34,450 nt of DNA from Actinomycetes bacterium (GCA_023419175.1 JAEZYG010000055.1:1-34450); one strand, 5' to 3'. Shown: positions 15,110 to 23,646, counted from the first letter of the stretch. Program-made: numbers and translations. Notes: generated from the letters alone by a model not told the origin.

Positions 15110-16843
15110 ATGTGTCCCCGTCGTCATGAGCGGCGTCTTGCTCCTCATTTGCCTAAGACGCCGCATCGAATAGATCCATTCGTCTTCGTCATCGGAGTTA
15201 TTGTCGTCCTCGCATTGATATTTCTCGTGGGGCTCCCGACAGCCAAAATAGTGACTCATGGCATGACTTCATCGGGAATTGATGCTTTTCTCGGCACCTT
15301 TGTTGGAGCAGATCATGCCTTTTTCAATTCCATTCTCCTCGGGTTGTTGGCAGCTTCTGTGGGAACATTCATCGGATTTATCAACGCCTATTGTCAGGTC
15401 AAGCTGAATTTTCCTGGGAAGAAAATTTTGCATTGGCTGACTTTGCTACCCGTTATTTCCCCTCCATTCGCTGTTGCCACCGCCGTCATCATTCTTTTTG
15501 GGAAGAGAGGGATTATCACGCACTCTCTCCTCGGACTCAATGTCGATATTTATGGATTACATGGCTTGGTTTTCGTCTTGGCAATGACTTTTGCCCCAGT
15601 GGCTTATATGAATATCAAATCGATGATGGTCAATCTTGACCCATCCCATGACGAGGCAGCTCAATCTCTAGGATGTTCTCAAGCCAAAATTCTGTGGACG
15701 GTGACAATCCCGATGGTCATACCGAGTTTGCTCTCGTCTTTCTTAATTATCTTTGTTGAATCCCTCGCAGATCTAGCAAACCCTCTCGTCTTGGGCGGAC
15801 GATATCGCGTCCTAGCCTCCGATATCTATTTCGCAGTCGCAGGAGAGGGGAATATCCCCAAGGCGGCAGGTGTCGCGATATCTTTGTTGATTCCGTCCAT
15901 CGTTATCTTCATCGTTCAACGCTATTGGGCGTCGAGAACATCGGTCGTCACGGTCACTGGTAAACCGGCAGGACGTGCGAATTATGTAGAAGATCGGATA
16001 GTCAAAATTCCCATGCTTACCATCATGACGATATGGAATGGGTTGATCGCTTTGATCTATTGCACCATCATCATGGGAGGATTCACCAAAACGTTAGGGA
16101 TCAACAACACCTTCACTTTTGATCATTACTCTTTCATCTGGACATTGGGATCATCTGCCATTACGACAACGATGAAACTTACGTTCATCGCCGCTCCAAC
16201 TGCAACACTTCTCGGTGTGCTCATCGCATGGCTTGTCGTCCGCTATCTGAAAAAGCTCGGCCCTTATCTCGACTTTTTCGGAATGCTGGGGACAGCAATT
16301 CCGGGTACCGTTCTCGGTCTGGGGTTCGCTTTAGCATATGCGGTTCCTACCTATCTATTCGGAATCGAAATTCTTCCTCCACTGGCTGGGGGAGGAGCGA
16401 TAGGTGCGGGAGCTATTGCAATCGTCATGGTCTTTATCGCACGAGCCAATCCGACCGCTCAGCAGGGAAATATCGCTGCGCTACGGCAGATCAATCCTCA
16501 GCTGGAAGAAGCCGCGACCTCATTGGGAGCTGGACGGGCGTCTGTGCTTTCAAAAATTACGCTGCCTTTGCTGACTCCTTCTCTATTGAGTGGTTTGACA
16601 TTCGGGATTACCAAGTCGATGACGACTATCACGGCAGTTGTCTTTATCGTCACTCCCCAAACAAAAGTCATGACGGCACAGATTCTCGATGAGGTCGATG
16701 CTGGACGTTTGGGAAATGCTTTCGCCTATTGTTCTTTACTCATCGTCTGCGTCCTGATCGTCTTAGGAGTTACCTCTGTAGTGGCGAATATGGCGACAAG
16801 GCGTTTCACCTCCCACACAGGAGAGGAAAGGAAGTCATCATGA
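15110..16843 (+). CDS. ABC importer permease, fused two-unit FbpB/AfuB type
   Basis: Membrane channel of the importer. 577 residues form two homologous permease units of about six helices each. Both units carry the EAA loop that docks the ATPase: DEAAQSLGCSQAKILWTVTI (about 180-200) and EEAATSLGAGRASVLSKITL (about 465-485), each followed by IPS/TPSLLS. This one-chain arrangement is typical of the ferric/AfuB branch. The start is the ATG at 15110, seven bases after the binding-protein stop, with only a weak ribosome site. Its last codons overlap the ATPase start (ATGA). Confidence 0.93.
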   Translation: MCPRRHERRLAPHLPKTPHRIDPFVFVIGVIVVLALIFLVGLPTAKIVTHGMTSSGIDAFLGTFVGADHAFFNSILLGLLAASVGTFIGFINAYCQVKLNFPGKKILHWLTLLPVISPPFAVATAVIILFGKRGIITHSLLGLNVDIYGLHGLVFVLAMTFAPVAYMNIKSMMVNLDPSHDEAAQSLGCSQAKILWTVTIPMVIPSLLSSFLIIFVESLADLANPLVLGGRYRVLASDIYFAVAGEGNIPKAAGVAISLLIPSIVIFIVQRYWASRTSVVTVTGKPAGRANYVEDRIVKIPMLTIMTIWNGLIALIYCTIIMGGFTKTLGINNTFTFDHYSFIWTLGSSAITTTMKLTFIAAPTATLLGVLIAWLVVRYLKKLGPYLDFFGMLGTAIPGTVLGLGFALAYAVPTYLFGIEILPPLAGGGAIGAGAIAIVMVFIARANPTAQQGNIAALRQINPQLEEAATSLGAGRASVLSKITLPLLTPSLLSGLTFGITKSMTTITAVVFIVTPQTKVMTAQILDEVDAGRLGNAFAYCSLLIVCVLIVLGVTSVVANMATRRFTSHTGEERKSS

Positions 16844-17952
16844 ATCGACAGAATCTGGCGGCAGGTCTTGAACTGCGCGATATCACCAAGATCTATCAAA
16901 GCCGTTCTCGACAAGTGCAGGCTGTCAAGACGATGAATCTGACCATAGCCCCTGGAGATTTCGTCACCTTGCTCGGTCCGTCCGGTTGTGGGAAAACAAC
17001 GACATTGCGCATGATCGCAGGTTTTGAAAAACCTACGGATGGACAAATCCTGATAGATGGAGAGAATATTGTCGATCTTCCGGCTCATATGAGACCCATG
17101 TCGATGGTATTTCAGTCCTATGCTCTCTTTCCCCATCTGAGTGTGAAGGACAATATCGCTTTCGGCCTCAAAGAGAAGAAAGTGAATAGGGCGCAGATCG
17201 CCTCGAGAATAGCTGCGGTGATGGAAGCTATGCACATTGAGCAATACGCTTCACGATCCCCCCACGAGCTTTCTGGAGGACAACAGCAAAGGGTGGCTTT
17301 AGCGCGTGCTCTGGTCATGGAGCCTAAGGTTTTACTCTTCGATGAGCCTCTTTCCAATTTAGACGCTCGCCTACGTGAAGATATGCGCTATGAGATCCGC
17401 AGAATTCAACAGGAATTTTCTATTACGTCAATCTTCGTGACACACGATCAAGATGAGGCGATGACGATGTCTGATGTCATTGTGGTGATGTCTGAAGGAG
17501 TCGTCGAACAGGTGGGCTCTCCACGTGAGGTATACCAACGTCCGCGGAATCGCTTTGTAGCTGAATTTCTCGGAACAGCCAATCTGCTTCCCACGCAGAT
17601 TGTGAATCTCAATTCCGATGGGACGGCCATCGTGACGAATCCTATCGGTGGAGAGCAGATATCTATTCGACGCTCAGCTGAGATATCGTCTCCACGATCA
17701 GCTGGACTGCTTGTCTGCCGTCAAGAAGATATCGAATTGGCAGACGAGCCTGCGGACGGGAAGATCACCATTCCAGCCGAGATTGAATCGGTTACCTTCC
17801 ACGGTGATTCTTTGCGCTATCGTCTTAGGGCTTTAGGGCAGAGTATCACCGCTCGAACAAGTGGACATGACATGTCGCGTCCGATAGGAAGTTCTGTCAT
17901 GGCTCGTATCGATCCGTCCCATCTGTGGCTGATCTCAGATTCTTCACAGTGA
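16840..17952 (+). CDS. ABC importer ATPase, FbpC/PotA-type
   Basis: Energises the importer by ATP hydrolysis on the cytoplasmic face. Motifs: Walker A GPSGCGKTT (46-54), Q-loop FQSYALFPHLSV, signature LSGGQQQRVALARALV, Walker B VLLFDEPLSNLD, and the switch His in VTHDQDEAM. The C-terminal 120 residues form a TOBE-like regulatory domain. The start is the ATG at 16840, overlapping the permease stop, with AAGGAAG five bases upstream; a longer frame from 16729 runs inside the permease gene and is rejected. 370 residues. A GTG-started 2H phosphoesterase follows after six bases. Confidence 0.95.
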   Translation: MNRQNLAAGLELRDITKIYQSRSRQVQAVKTMNLTIAPGDFVTLLGPSGCGKTTTLRMIAGFEKPTDGQILIDGENIVDLPAHMRPMSMVFQSYALFPHLSVKDNIAFGLKEKKVNRAQIASRIAAVMEAMHIEQYASRSPHELSGGQQQRVALARALVMEPKVLLFDEPLSNLDARLREDMRYEIRRIQQEFSITSIFVTHDQDEAMTMSDVIVVMSEGVVEQVGSPREVYQRPRNRFVAEFLGTANLLPTQIVNLNSDGTAIVTNPIGGEQISIRRSAEISSPRSAGLLVCRQEDIELADEPADGKITIPAEIESVTFHGDSLRYRLRALGQSITARTSGHDMSRPIGSSVMARIDPSHLWLISDSSQ

Positions 17953-17958
17953 GGTGGA

Positions 17959-18600
17959 GTGGTGAAACGATTTTTCGGACATCCGTCAACTCAATGGGAC
18001 GATATATCCGATCTATTGCATATCTACCACGTCATCCGTCCTGATACGCCGTTATCATCTGTGATGAGCGATCTGGATTCTCATCTGTCATCTCTCACAT
18101 GTTTAGGAGTGCAACCGCGTGCCTATTATCACGCCACCATCACTCAGCTACCTCTTCCCCTCTCTCGGTTGAGCCAAGAACATAAAGAGAGCCTCATCAC
18201 AGATTTAGATAGGGTTGCTCGAGATCATCGTCCATGGACGCTCACCTTTCGTCCGCCGATCGTAAAAGACTATGCGGTGGAAACGATTGCTGACCACACC
18301 GATCAATGGCAATGTCTATTAGACGATATACGTGCAGTATGTGCTCGCCATTGTGGATTTCTTCCGCCCCCTCCTTTTGGAGCTCATGCAACGTTGAGAT
18401 ATGGCATTTCGGAAGGGGAGAATGAGCAGATCAGAAACGCTTTGGGCTCATCAGATCCTGTGGAACATGTCATGGATGACTTCGCCTTGGTCACTGTTGC
18501 ACAACATCGCGATTGGGGTGGATTCACTTTTGAGGTGATCGAAAGATTCTCTTTGACCTCAGGATCACACAAGGTTGTTGAGAGTACGTCCAGGGATTAA
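17959..18600 (+). CDS. 2H phosphoesterase (2'-5' RNA ligase / cyclic phosphodiesterase superfamily)
   Basis: The 213-residue protein has the two signature HxT motifs of the 2H superfamily, HAT at 58-60 (AYYHATIT) and HAT at 143-145 (GAHATLRYG), spaced as expected for the two lobes that together act on a phosphodiester, often a cyclic one (2',3'-cyclic phosphate, ADP-ribose cyclic phosphate). There is no signal peptide, so it works in the cytoplasm. It is the last gene of the importer operon, six bases after the ATPase, suggesting it acts on the imported compound or a derivative. The GTG at 17959 or 17962 follows GAGGTGG. Its end overlaps the end of the convergent LacI gene by 36 bases. Confidence 0.85.
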   Translation: MVKRFFGHPSTQWDDISDLLHIYHVIRPDTPLSSVMSDLDSHLSSLTCLGVQPRAYYHATITQLPLPLSRLSQEHKESLITDLDRVARDHRPWTLTFRPPIVKDYAVETIADHTDQWQCLLDDIRAVCARHCGFLPPPPFGAHATLRYGISEGENEQIRNALGSSDPVEHVMDDFALVTVAQHRDWGGFTFEVIERFSLTSGSHKVVESTSRD

Positions 18601-19620
18601 ATGTCCTTGAACATGTGCACTTCTAGATGGTAGGTGCGGCGAGGTGATGCGGTCGAGAAGAAAATCGACCGCCATCGTCGCCAATTGATCGACTGGCTGT
18701 TGCCAGGTGGTCAGACCGACCATATCGGAAGCCATAGGGCCTATACCGTCGAAGCCTGTGACGGAGACCTGCGTGGGAACCGATATGCGATGACGCGAGA
18801 GACATTCGATGACGGGTAAGGCTTGAGTGTCGCTACCGGTCATGATGACACTCGCTCCTTGATCGACGGCATTCAGCACAGCATGTTGGTCGGGAATGTC
18901 ATAGTGCAGATCGACAGGGATCATGCTCACCTCTATATCGGGGTGTGATCTGATCGCTTGACAGATGCGCTCGGCGCGTAGCCATAGAGTATAGGAGTGC
19001 TCCCGAGGGGCGTAGGTTACACCGATATGGCGATGTCCGTATGAGAGCACGTGATCGACAAGTTGCGCTTCAGAATCGGCACGTATCGCCACGCTGTCAG
19101 CGCCGGTGAAAACGCTATCGATACCGATAGTGCTGATCGGTATCTTAGAAGCGGCCTTAGAGATAATGTCATGATCGGCTCGTCCAGAGGCTATGACGAT
19201 GCCATTCACTCGTTGCTCTAAGAGGACATCGATGGCTCTTTGCTGACGAGAAGGATCGGCTGAGCCGATGACGATCAGCAGATCAGCGTGATGGCTATCA
19301 ACATAATCTTGCACGGATCGGATGATAGATCCATAGAACGGAGAGGCATCAGCGCGAACTATCATTCCGATAACGCAGGCGTTTCCTCCGGCAAGATTCG
19401 CTGCTCTACGATCCCGTATATAGCCGAGACGATCGGCGACCTGACGAACCTTTTTACGTGTCTTTTCAGTCGTTCCGCGTTCTGAGGTGAGAGCCCGGCT
19501 GGCGGTTGAGCGCGATACGCCTGCCGCTTGAGCGACATCGATCAAACGCACTGGACGCATAGATGAGCTCACCTGAGACTGAGCAGGTGAGCTCGGGTCA
19601 TGTCTTTCGTGCTTTGCCAT
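18565..19620 (-). CDS. LacI-family transcriptional repressor
   Basis: A 351-residue regulator with the LacI helix-turn-helix at about 22-45 (VRLIDVAQAAGVSRSTASRAL), hinge helix (RRAANLAGG), and a periplasmic-binding-protein-like effector domain (IGMIVRADASPFYGSIIRS, VNGIVIASGR, HIGVTYAPREHSYTLWLRAERI, VSVTGFDGIGP). The start ATG at 19620 has GGAG four bases upstream. It lies tail to tail with the importer operon, overlapping the 2H gene, and is the obvious candidate to bind the two CG-centred palindromes at 13884 and 14012. None of these palindromes lies in front of its own gene. LacI proteins usually sense sugars or their phosphates, which bears on the importer's substrate. Confidence 0.93.
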   Translation of the reverse strand: MAKHERHDPSSPAQSQVSSSMRPVRLIDVAQAAGVSRSTASRALTSERGTTEKTRKKVRQVADRLGYIRDRRAANLAGGNACVIGMIVRADASPFYGSIIRSVQDYVDSHHADLLIVIGSADPSRQQRAIDVLLEQRVNGIVIASGRADHDIISKAASKIPISTIGIDSVFTGADSVAIRADSEAQLVDHVLSYGHRHIGVTYAPREHSYTLWLRAERICQAIRSHPDIEVSMIPVDLHYDIPDQHAVLNAVDQGASVIMTGSDTQALPVIECLSRHRISVPTQVSVTGFDGIGPMASDMVGLTTWQQPVDQLATMAVDFLLDRITSPHLPSRSAHVQGHLIPGRTLNNLV

Positions 19621-19635
19621 GGTTCTCCAGCGATC

Positions 19636-19676
19636 AGGTCTACCGCTACTAGCCTAGCGCCAGTAGCGGCAGACCT
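19636..19676. repeat. Long inverted repeat, likely hairpin after the dipeptidase gene
   Basis: AGGTCTACCGCTACT (19636-19650) and AGTAGCGGCAGACCT (19662-19676) pair over 15 bases with one mismatch and an 11-base loop. No T-run follows on either strand. It lies between the stop of the dipeptidase gene and the start of the LacI gene, both on the minus strand, so it could act as an atypical terminator or protect the mRNA end. Confidence 0.6.
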
Positions 19677-19688
19677 AGCAGGAGATGC

Positions 19689-21026
19689 CTATTTAGCGTA
19701 TTCGTTGATGAGCAACGCTTCAGCTAGGCAGACTTTCTTCCAATCAGGTAGATAAAGTCCCTCATCGATACCGTGCATACGGCAATCTGGATCGGAAACG
19801 GCGGTACATAAAACATCGGCGTTGGGGAAAGCCTTCTGGAATTCAGCGATCATACCGATTGTTCCTCCTGTTCCAATCAGAACGGGAGTGGCAGAAAAAG
19901 CTTCTTCCCAGGCGCGATTGGCTTTCTCAGCTAACTGCCCTTCAAAGGAGACGACGCACGGCTCAGCCGATTCACTATGGGTGATCGACAAGGAAGCTCC
20001 CCACTCAATATGGGATTCGAGGTGAGCACGCAGACACGACATGGCGTGATCGGCATTATCTCCAGGAGCGACTCGCAAAGAGATGCGGGCGCGTGCCGAG
20101 GGAATGATGGTATTGGATGAGGTCGCCACCGGTGTGGTGTCCAGGCCAATGACTGAGATGGACGGTTTATACCAGGTGCGAGAAGCTAGAGGGCCTGAGC
20201 CGATGGGCTGAACTCCAGGTAAGAGGCTCGATTCTGAGCGTAAAATCTCTTCGCTGTAGTCCAGGTCTGGTCCGTCTTTGCCGATGAGACCTTCAACAGC
20301 CACATTGCCTTCAGAATCGTGCAAGGTGGCGAGCAAACGGCATAGGGTGGTCAAGGCGTCGGGAACGACTCCACCAAATTCTCCAGAGTGGACGCCGTGT
20401 TCCAATGTGGACACTTCGACGATGCAATCAGCTACCCCGCGTAGAGAAGTCGTGAATGCCGGGGTTCCAGCTTTCCAGTTTCCGCAGTCTGCGATGACGT
20501 AGAGATCAGCTTCTAAAGCATCCTTATTCTGTTCCAAGATGGCGCTTAGAGTGGGAGAGCCCATCTCCTCTTCACCTTCAATCAAGAGGGTGACATTGAC
20601 CGGAGGTTTGCCGTCGAAAGCTCGCAGAGCTGCCAAATGGCAGGCGATGCCAGCTTTGTCGTCTGCCGTTCCGCGTCCATGGAGACGATCTCCACGCTCA
20701 GTTGCTACGAAAGGATCAGATGTCCATGCGTTCAGATCGCCTGTCGGCTGGACATCCATATGGGCGTAGAGGCAGATCGTGGGTGCGTCAGGATCGGCAT
20801 AGAAGTGGGCGATGACTGCTGGATGACCGCCAGCTTCCACGATGGAGACATCGTCACAGCCCATCTGCTGAATGTGATGGACAATTTTTTCAGCAGCAGC
20901 TTTTACATCATCGCGATGTTCAGGCTGAGAACTGATCGAAGGAATAGCGACCAAATCGACTAGATCGGCCAATGTGGCGTCGATGATACCGTTGACGCGA
21001 TTACGAAGCTCAGAGGTGTCAATCAT
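19689..21026 (-). CDS. M20-family dipeptidase / deacylase
   Basis: Zinc-dependent M20 peptidase; the wording of the motifs favours the carnosinase-like dipeptidase branch over ArgE/DapE. Metal-site motifs: LYAHMDVQPTG, GRGTADDKAGIACHLAAL, LIEGEEEMGSP (general base and metal-binding Glu), VIADCGNW, and the C-terminal His in DCRMHGIDEGLYL. The lid domain is inserted at about 200-320 (SLRGVADCIVEVSTLEHGVHSGEFGG). 445 residues, normal. Cytoplasmic. The ATG at 21026 has no Shine-Dalgarno, and TAGGCT (21034-21039, minus strand) ends seven bases before it, consistent with a leaderless mRNA. The substrate cannot be specified. Confidence 0.9.
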   Translation of the reverse strand: MIDTSELRNRVNGIIDATLADLVDLVAIPSISSQPEHRDDVKAAAEKIVHHIQQMGCDDVSIVEAGGHPAVIAHFYADPDAPTICLYAHMDVQPTGDLNAWTSDPFVATERGDRLHGRGTADDKAGIACHLAALRAFDGKPPVNVTLLIEGEEEMGSPTLSAILEQNKDALEADLYVIADCGNWKAGTPAFTTSLRGVADCIVEVSTLEHGVHSGEFGGVVPDALTTLCRLLATLHDSEGNVAVEGLIGKDGPDLDYSEEILRSESSLLPGVQPIGSGPLASRTWYKPSISVIGLDTTPVATSSNTIIPSARARISLRVAPGDNADHAMSCLRAHLESHIEWGASLSITHSESAEPCVVSFEGQLAEKANRAWEEAFSATPVLIGTGGTIGMIAEFQKAFPNADVLCTAVSDPDCRMHGIDEGLYLPDWKKVCLAEALLINEYAK

Positions 21027-21074
21027 GACTGTCAGCCTAGTCCTCGTCGCAGGTGGACGGGAGCTCTACGGCAA

Positions 21075-21704
21075 TTAGGGACTCAGTCTTTCCTTAATCC
21101 AGCGCTGATCAACATATCTATAGCGGATACGATCGTGGAGGCGAGAGGGTCGTCCTTGCCAAAATTCCCAAAGATCGGGACGGAGGCGATACCCTCCCCA
21201 ATGATCCGGTCGTGGAGGATTAAGGCCGAATTTCGCGGCATAGCGCGCTGCCTTAGCGAGCAGGACAGCCCTATTGGGGATCACTTCGGATTGATGCGAT
21301 GCCCATGCTCCAATGCGTGAATCGTAGGGTCTGGAGGCAAAATAGGCATCGGAATCGGCTGGATCGATCTTCTCGACGGTGCCTTCGATGCGTATGACCC
21401 TTTCCAATTGTGGCCAGTGAAATTGAGCCGCCGCCCATGGATGTATATCGAGATCGCGTCCCTTTGCAGATGCGTAATTCGTATAGAAGGTAATTCCCGT
21501 CTCGTCGGCTTCCTTCATCAAGACCACACGTGTCGTTGGACGCAGATCGACATTGACGGTGGCTAAGGTCATCGCTGTTGGCTCATCGACCACTGCACGA
21601 GCTTGAGAAAACCATCGTTCAAAGAAAGCAAAAGGGGTGTCGGTCGTTTCGGATTCATCAAGCTGATATTTCTCGTAACTTGTGCGCTCATTGGAACAAT
21701 CCAT
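21075..21704 (-). CDS. pdxH: Pyridoxamine/pyridoxine 5'-phosphate oxidase
   Basis: FMN enzyme that oxidises pyridoxine or pyridoxamine phosphate to pyridoxal phosphate. Motifs: TAMTLATVNVDLRPTTRVVLMK, TFYTNYASAKGRDLD (FMN/substrate site), AQFHWPQLERVIRIEGTVEKI, SRIGAWASHQSEVI, and the C-terminal FWQGRPSRLHDRIRY...RLSP. I choose the ATG at 21704 (209 residues) because GAGGTGA precedes it and because a longer frame to 21755 would run into the hydrolase gene. The upstream hydrolase ends seven bases before, so the two form one transcription unit. Confidence 0.94.
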   Translation of the reverse strand: MDCSNERTSYEKYQLDESETTDTPFAFFERWFSQARAVVDEPTAMTLATVNVDLRPTTRVVLMKEADETGITFYTNYASAKGRDLDIHPWAAAQFHWPQLERVIRIEGTVEKIDPADSDAYFASRPYDSRIGAWASHQSEVIPNRAVLLAKAARYAAKFGLNPPRPDHWGGYRLRPDLWEFWQGRPSRLHDRIRYRYVDQRWIKERLSP

Positions 21705-21711
21705 CGTCACC

Positions 21712-22677
21712 TCACAGATAGCAGCGCGCCCAGTGAGCCATCGTGTCAAAGACATATTGGCGTACTGGGGGAGGGCTGAGAATAAGATCGTGCATTCCCT
21801 TGTCGATACGAACGATAGTGACCTGACGTCCCAGGTGGTGAGCTGCCGCCGCTAAACGATCGACGTCCAAGACGAGATCTGCTTCGCGTAAGGACGGATC
21901 CCATGTTTTTGGACTGAGATTTTTTGACGTGCTCATCATCGCCAAGATCGGAGTTTGAATGGACAAGCCATTTTCAATATGCGTCTGACCTGTCAGAATG
22001 GCTTTTCCCCAGCCGAAACGGATTTGGAATCCTGGATGGGATTTATAGCGTTGATCGATCTGCCACTCACCGTGAAAGTCGTTGGAAATGCTTTGCCAAT
22101 ACAGCCCATTATCGGGAATATGGATCGCTGATGTGGGTTTGATGGACGCCACCGAGGAGATTAAAGGTCTAAGGGCTCGGTAGAAGACATCGGGTTCATG
22201 CATATCGAGCCATGGAGAATTCAAGATTAAACCGTTAAGTGGATAATCCGTATGATCTGCCCACAGAGAGGTTATCAGCCCCCCAGTGGAATGGCCGAGA
22301 ATGGTGATCTTGTCATGACCTTCTGAAGCCACGAGACGGTATGCCTCGTCCATCTCGGTGAAATAGTCGTCGAGATCGGTGATATATCCAGCGAGAAGCC
22401 CTGGACGCAGATTGCGTCCATAGCGACGCAACTCCACAGCGTAGAAGTCATAGCCTTGTTCGTACCAGAAGTCGGCAAGATGAGTCTGAAAGAAATAATC
22501 CGACCATCCATGCAGATAGATCACAGCACGAGAAGAGTGCGGGGGATTACGACGCACCAAAGTCGCGGTCAAGTCGATAGCGGGTTCGGAATCGGCATGC
22601 GCCGCCCCGTCAAGAACCCAGCTATAACTCTCGTAAGAGGGGAGAAGGCGATCTTCTCCCCATGGAATGGAAGTCAC
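21712..22677 (-). CDS. Alpha/beta hydrolase (S33 / monoglyceride-lipase type)
   Basis: Serine hydrolase of 321 residues without a signal peptide. The oxyanion segment is YLHGWSDYFFQTHL (about 54-67), the nucleophile Ser130 sits in ILGHSTGG, and the catalytic His is about 296 in DKGMHDLIL; the acid is probably the Asp in LVLDVDRLAAAA. The form resembles the 'serine aminopeptidase S33' (lysophospholipase) proteins. The GTG at 22677 has a TAGATT hexamer ending six bases upstream (22684-22689, minus strand) and no Shine-Dalgarno, again suggesting a leaderless transcript. It precedes pdxH in the same unit; a functional link is not evident. Confidence 0.88.
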   Translation of the reverse strand: MTSIPWGEDRLLPSYESYSWVLDGAAHADSEPAIDLTATLVRRNPPHSSRAVIYLHGWSDYFFQTHLADFWYEQGYDFYAVELRRYGRNLRPGLLAGYITDLDDYFTEMDEAYRLVASEGHDKITILGHSTGGLITSLWADHTDYPLNGLILNSPWLDMHEPDVFYRALRPLISSVASIKPTSAIHIPDNGLYWQSISNDFHGEWQIDQRYKSHPGFQIRFGWGKAILTGQTHIENGLSIQTPILAMMSTSKNLSPKTWDPSLREADLVLDVDRLAAAAHHLGRQVTIVRIDKGMHDLILSPPPVRQYVFDTMAHWARCYL

Positions 22678-22737
22678 GTGTTCAATCTATCCCCATCTGC
22701 CCATCTGTGGGAGTGGACAGATGAAATTCATGTGCTT

Positions 22738-22944
22738 TTATAGACTGCCGTCGTCTTCCTCGTCATCAAAGTCATACTTGGATGCGAGTTCGGCGTATTG
22801 ATCGTCCACAGGGTAGTCATCGTCGGTCTGTAGAGTTTCGCCTCGTAGCTCGCGCTCAAGTGATGCTAGATCCGTCTCGACGGTGCGATACTTCAGATCA
22901 CGCGCTACTTTAGTCTGCTTCGCCTTTGCACGGCCGCGCCCCAT
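22738..22944 (-). CDS. DUF3073 protein
   Basis: Small (68 residues) actinobacterial protein of unknown function. The opening MGRGRAKAKQTKVARDLKYR is the DUF3073 signature; the C-terminal half is strongly acidic (DDDYPVDDQ, YDFDDEEDD). The charge pattern suggests a nucleic-acid or ribosome partner, but this is inference. I take the ATG at 22944; a TTG six codons upstream is possible. A TTGGAG-18-TAGCCT promoter lies about 75 bases upstream. Confidence 0.88.
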   Translation of the reverse strand: MGRGRAKAKQTKVARDLKYRTVETDLASLERELRGETLQTDDDYPVDDQYAELASKYDFDDEEDDGSL

Positions 22945-22971
22945 ACGGGTCGACCCCCTCAACTAGTCCCT

Positions 22972-22986
22972 CGCGGCCAGGCCGCG
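22972..22986. repeat. Short GC palindrome in the DUF3073 leader
   Basis: CGCGGCC and GGCCGCG flank a single A, giving a 15-base palindrome about 28 bases before the DUF3073 start. It could form a five-pair RNA hairpin in the leader or bind a protein. Confidence 0.5.
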
Positions 22987-23016
22987 GCATGATGAATAAA
23001 TACTGTCGTGCGTCTA

Positions 23017-23046
23017 AGGCTAGCGAATAAAGGGCGTACACTCCAA
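23017..23046 (-). promoter_or_regulatory. Predicted promoter of the DUF3073 gene
   Basis: On the minus strand TTGGAG (23041-23046) and TAGCCT (23017-23022) are 18 bases apart. The 23047-23307 stretch beyond it, up to tRNA-Phe, shows no gene that I can support. Confidence 0.4.
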
Positions 23047-23307
23047 AGACGACCCACCAACTGGGGAAGAATCGTTGTTTTCGTCGCTCTTCTCTCCCTC
23101 ACTTTTCAGGCTTTTGTCAGGACACGGTGAGGTCGTCAGATAGTTTCCAGCCTGATCGTGTGGATAGACGATATGAGAGGCTCTGTTCTTCTGCTAAGGC
23201 TTCTTTAGAGAATGGATAATCGCTTGCAGCGTGCCTAAGCCTGGAGGTAGGAGAAAACGGAGAAATAATGATGATGGGTGTTTTATTCTGCTAAGAGAAG
23301 AGCCGGG

Positions 23308-23381
23308 TGGCCAGGGGCGGGGTCGAACCGCCGACCTTTCACTTTTCAGGCGAACGCTGCTACCAACTGAGCTACCTGGCC
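23308..23381 (-). tRNA. tRNA-Phe (GAA)
   Basis: Seven-pair acceptor stem GGCCAGG/CCTGGCC, T-arm GGCGG-TTCGACC-CCGCC, anticodon loop CTGAAAA with anticodon GAA. The D-stem has one C-C mismatch at its inner end. CCA is not encoded (CCC follows). It begins one base after the encoded CCA of tRNA-Asp, so both come from one transcript. Confidence 0.95.
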
Positions 23382-23382
23382 C

Positions 23383-23459
23383 TGGCGACCCCGACGGGAC
23401 TCGAACCCGCGACCTCTGCCGTGACAGGGCAGCGCTCTAACCAACTGAGCTACGGGGCC
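23383..23459 (-). tRNA. tRNA-Asp (GTC), with encoded CCA
   Basis: Acceptor GGCCCCG/CGGGGTC with a G-U pair, D-arm GCTCAGTTGGTTAGAGC, anticodon loop CTGTCAC with anticodon GTC, T-arm GCGGG-TTCGAGT-CCCGT. Unlike the other tRNAs here, the CCA end is encoded (23385-23383 on the minus strand). Confidence 0.95.
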
Positions 23460-23469
23460 TTGATCGCTC

Positions 23470-23484
23470 GCCCGCTTGGCGGGC
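23470..23484 (-). promoter_or_regulatory. Leader hairpin before tRNA-Asp
   Basis: GCCCGC and GCGGGC flank a three-base loop, ten bases upstream of the mature tRNA-Asp 5' end and downstream of the promoter. It is probably part of the removed 5' leader. Confidence 0.55.
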
Positions 23485-23493
23485 AACTCGTAA

Positions 23494-23523
23494 ATAATAG
23501 GCAGATACGGCCTAAAAGCGCAA
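23494..23523 (-). promoter_or_regulatory. Promoter of the tRNA-Asp/tRNA-Phe unit
   Basis: On the minus strand TTGCGC (23518-23523) and TATTAT (23494-23499) are 18 bases apart, about 35 bases upstream of tRNA-Asp. Confidence 0.65.
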
Positions 23524-23646
23524 AACGAAAGGTCTTCCCAGCGCTTAGGATGAGGCTGTGTTGCCAAAAATTCTACGATAAATCATGCAATAAAAACCTA
23601 TATCTAGGTGAAATACTCGTTATCCTTATTTTTTAAGTTGCCATCG

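Noticed and set aside
16729..16839. Longer start for the ABC ATPase
   Set aside because: The extension runs within the permease gene and has no family similarity; the ATG at 16840 overlaps the permease stop and has a good ribosome site.
19621..19688. Autoregulatory operator in front of the LacI gene
   Set aside because: The inverted repeat there (AGGTCTACCGCTACT) is unrelated to the GGGA.CGTTCCC palindromes and fits better as a hairpin at the end of the dipeptidase transcript.
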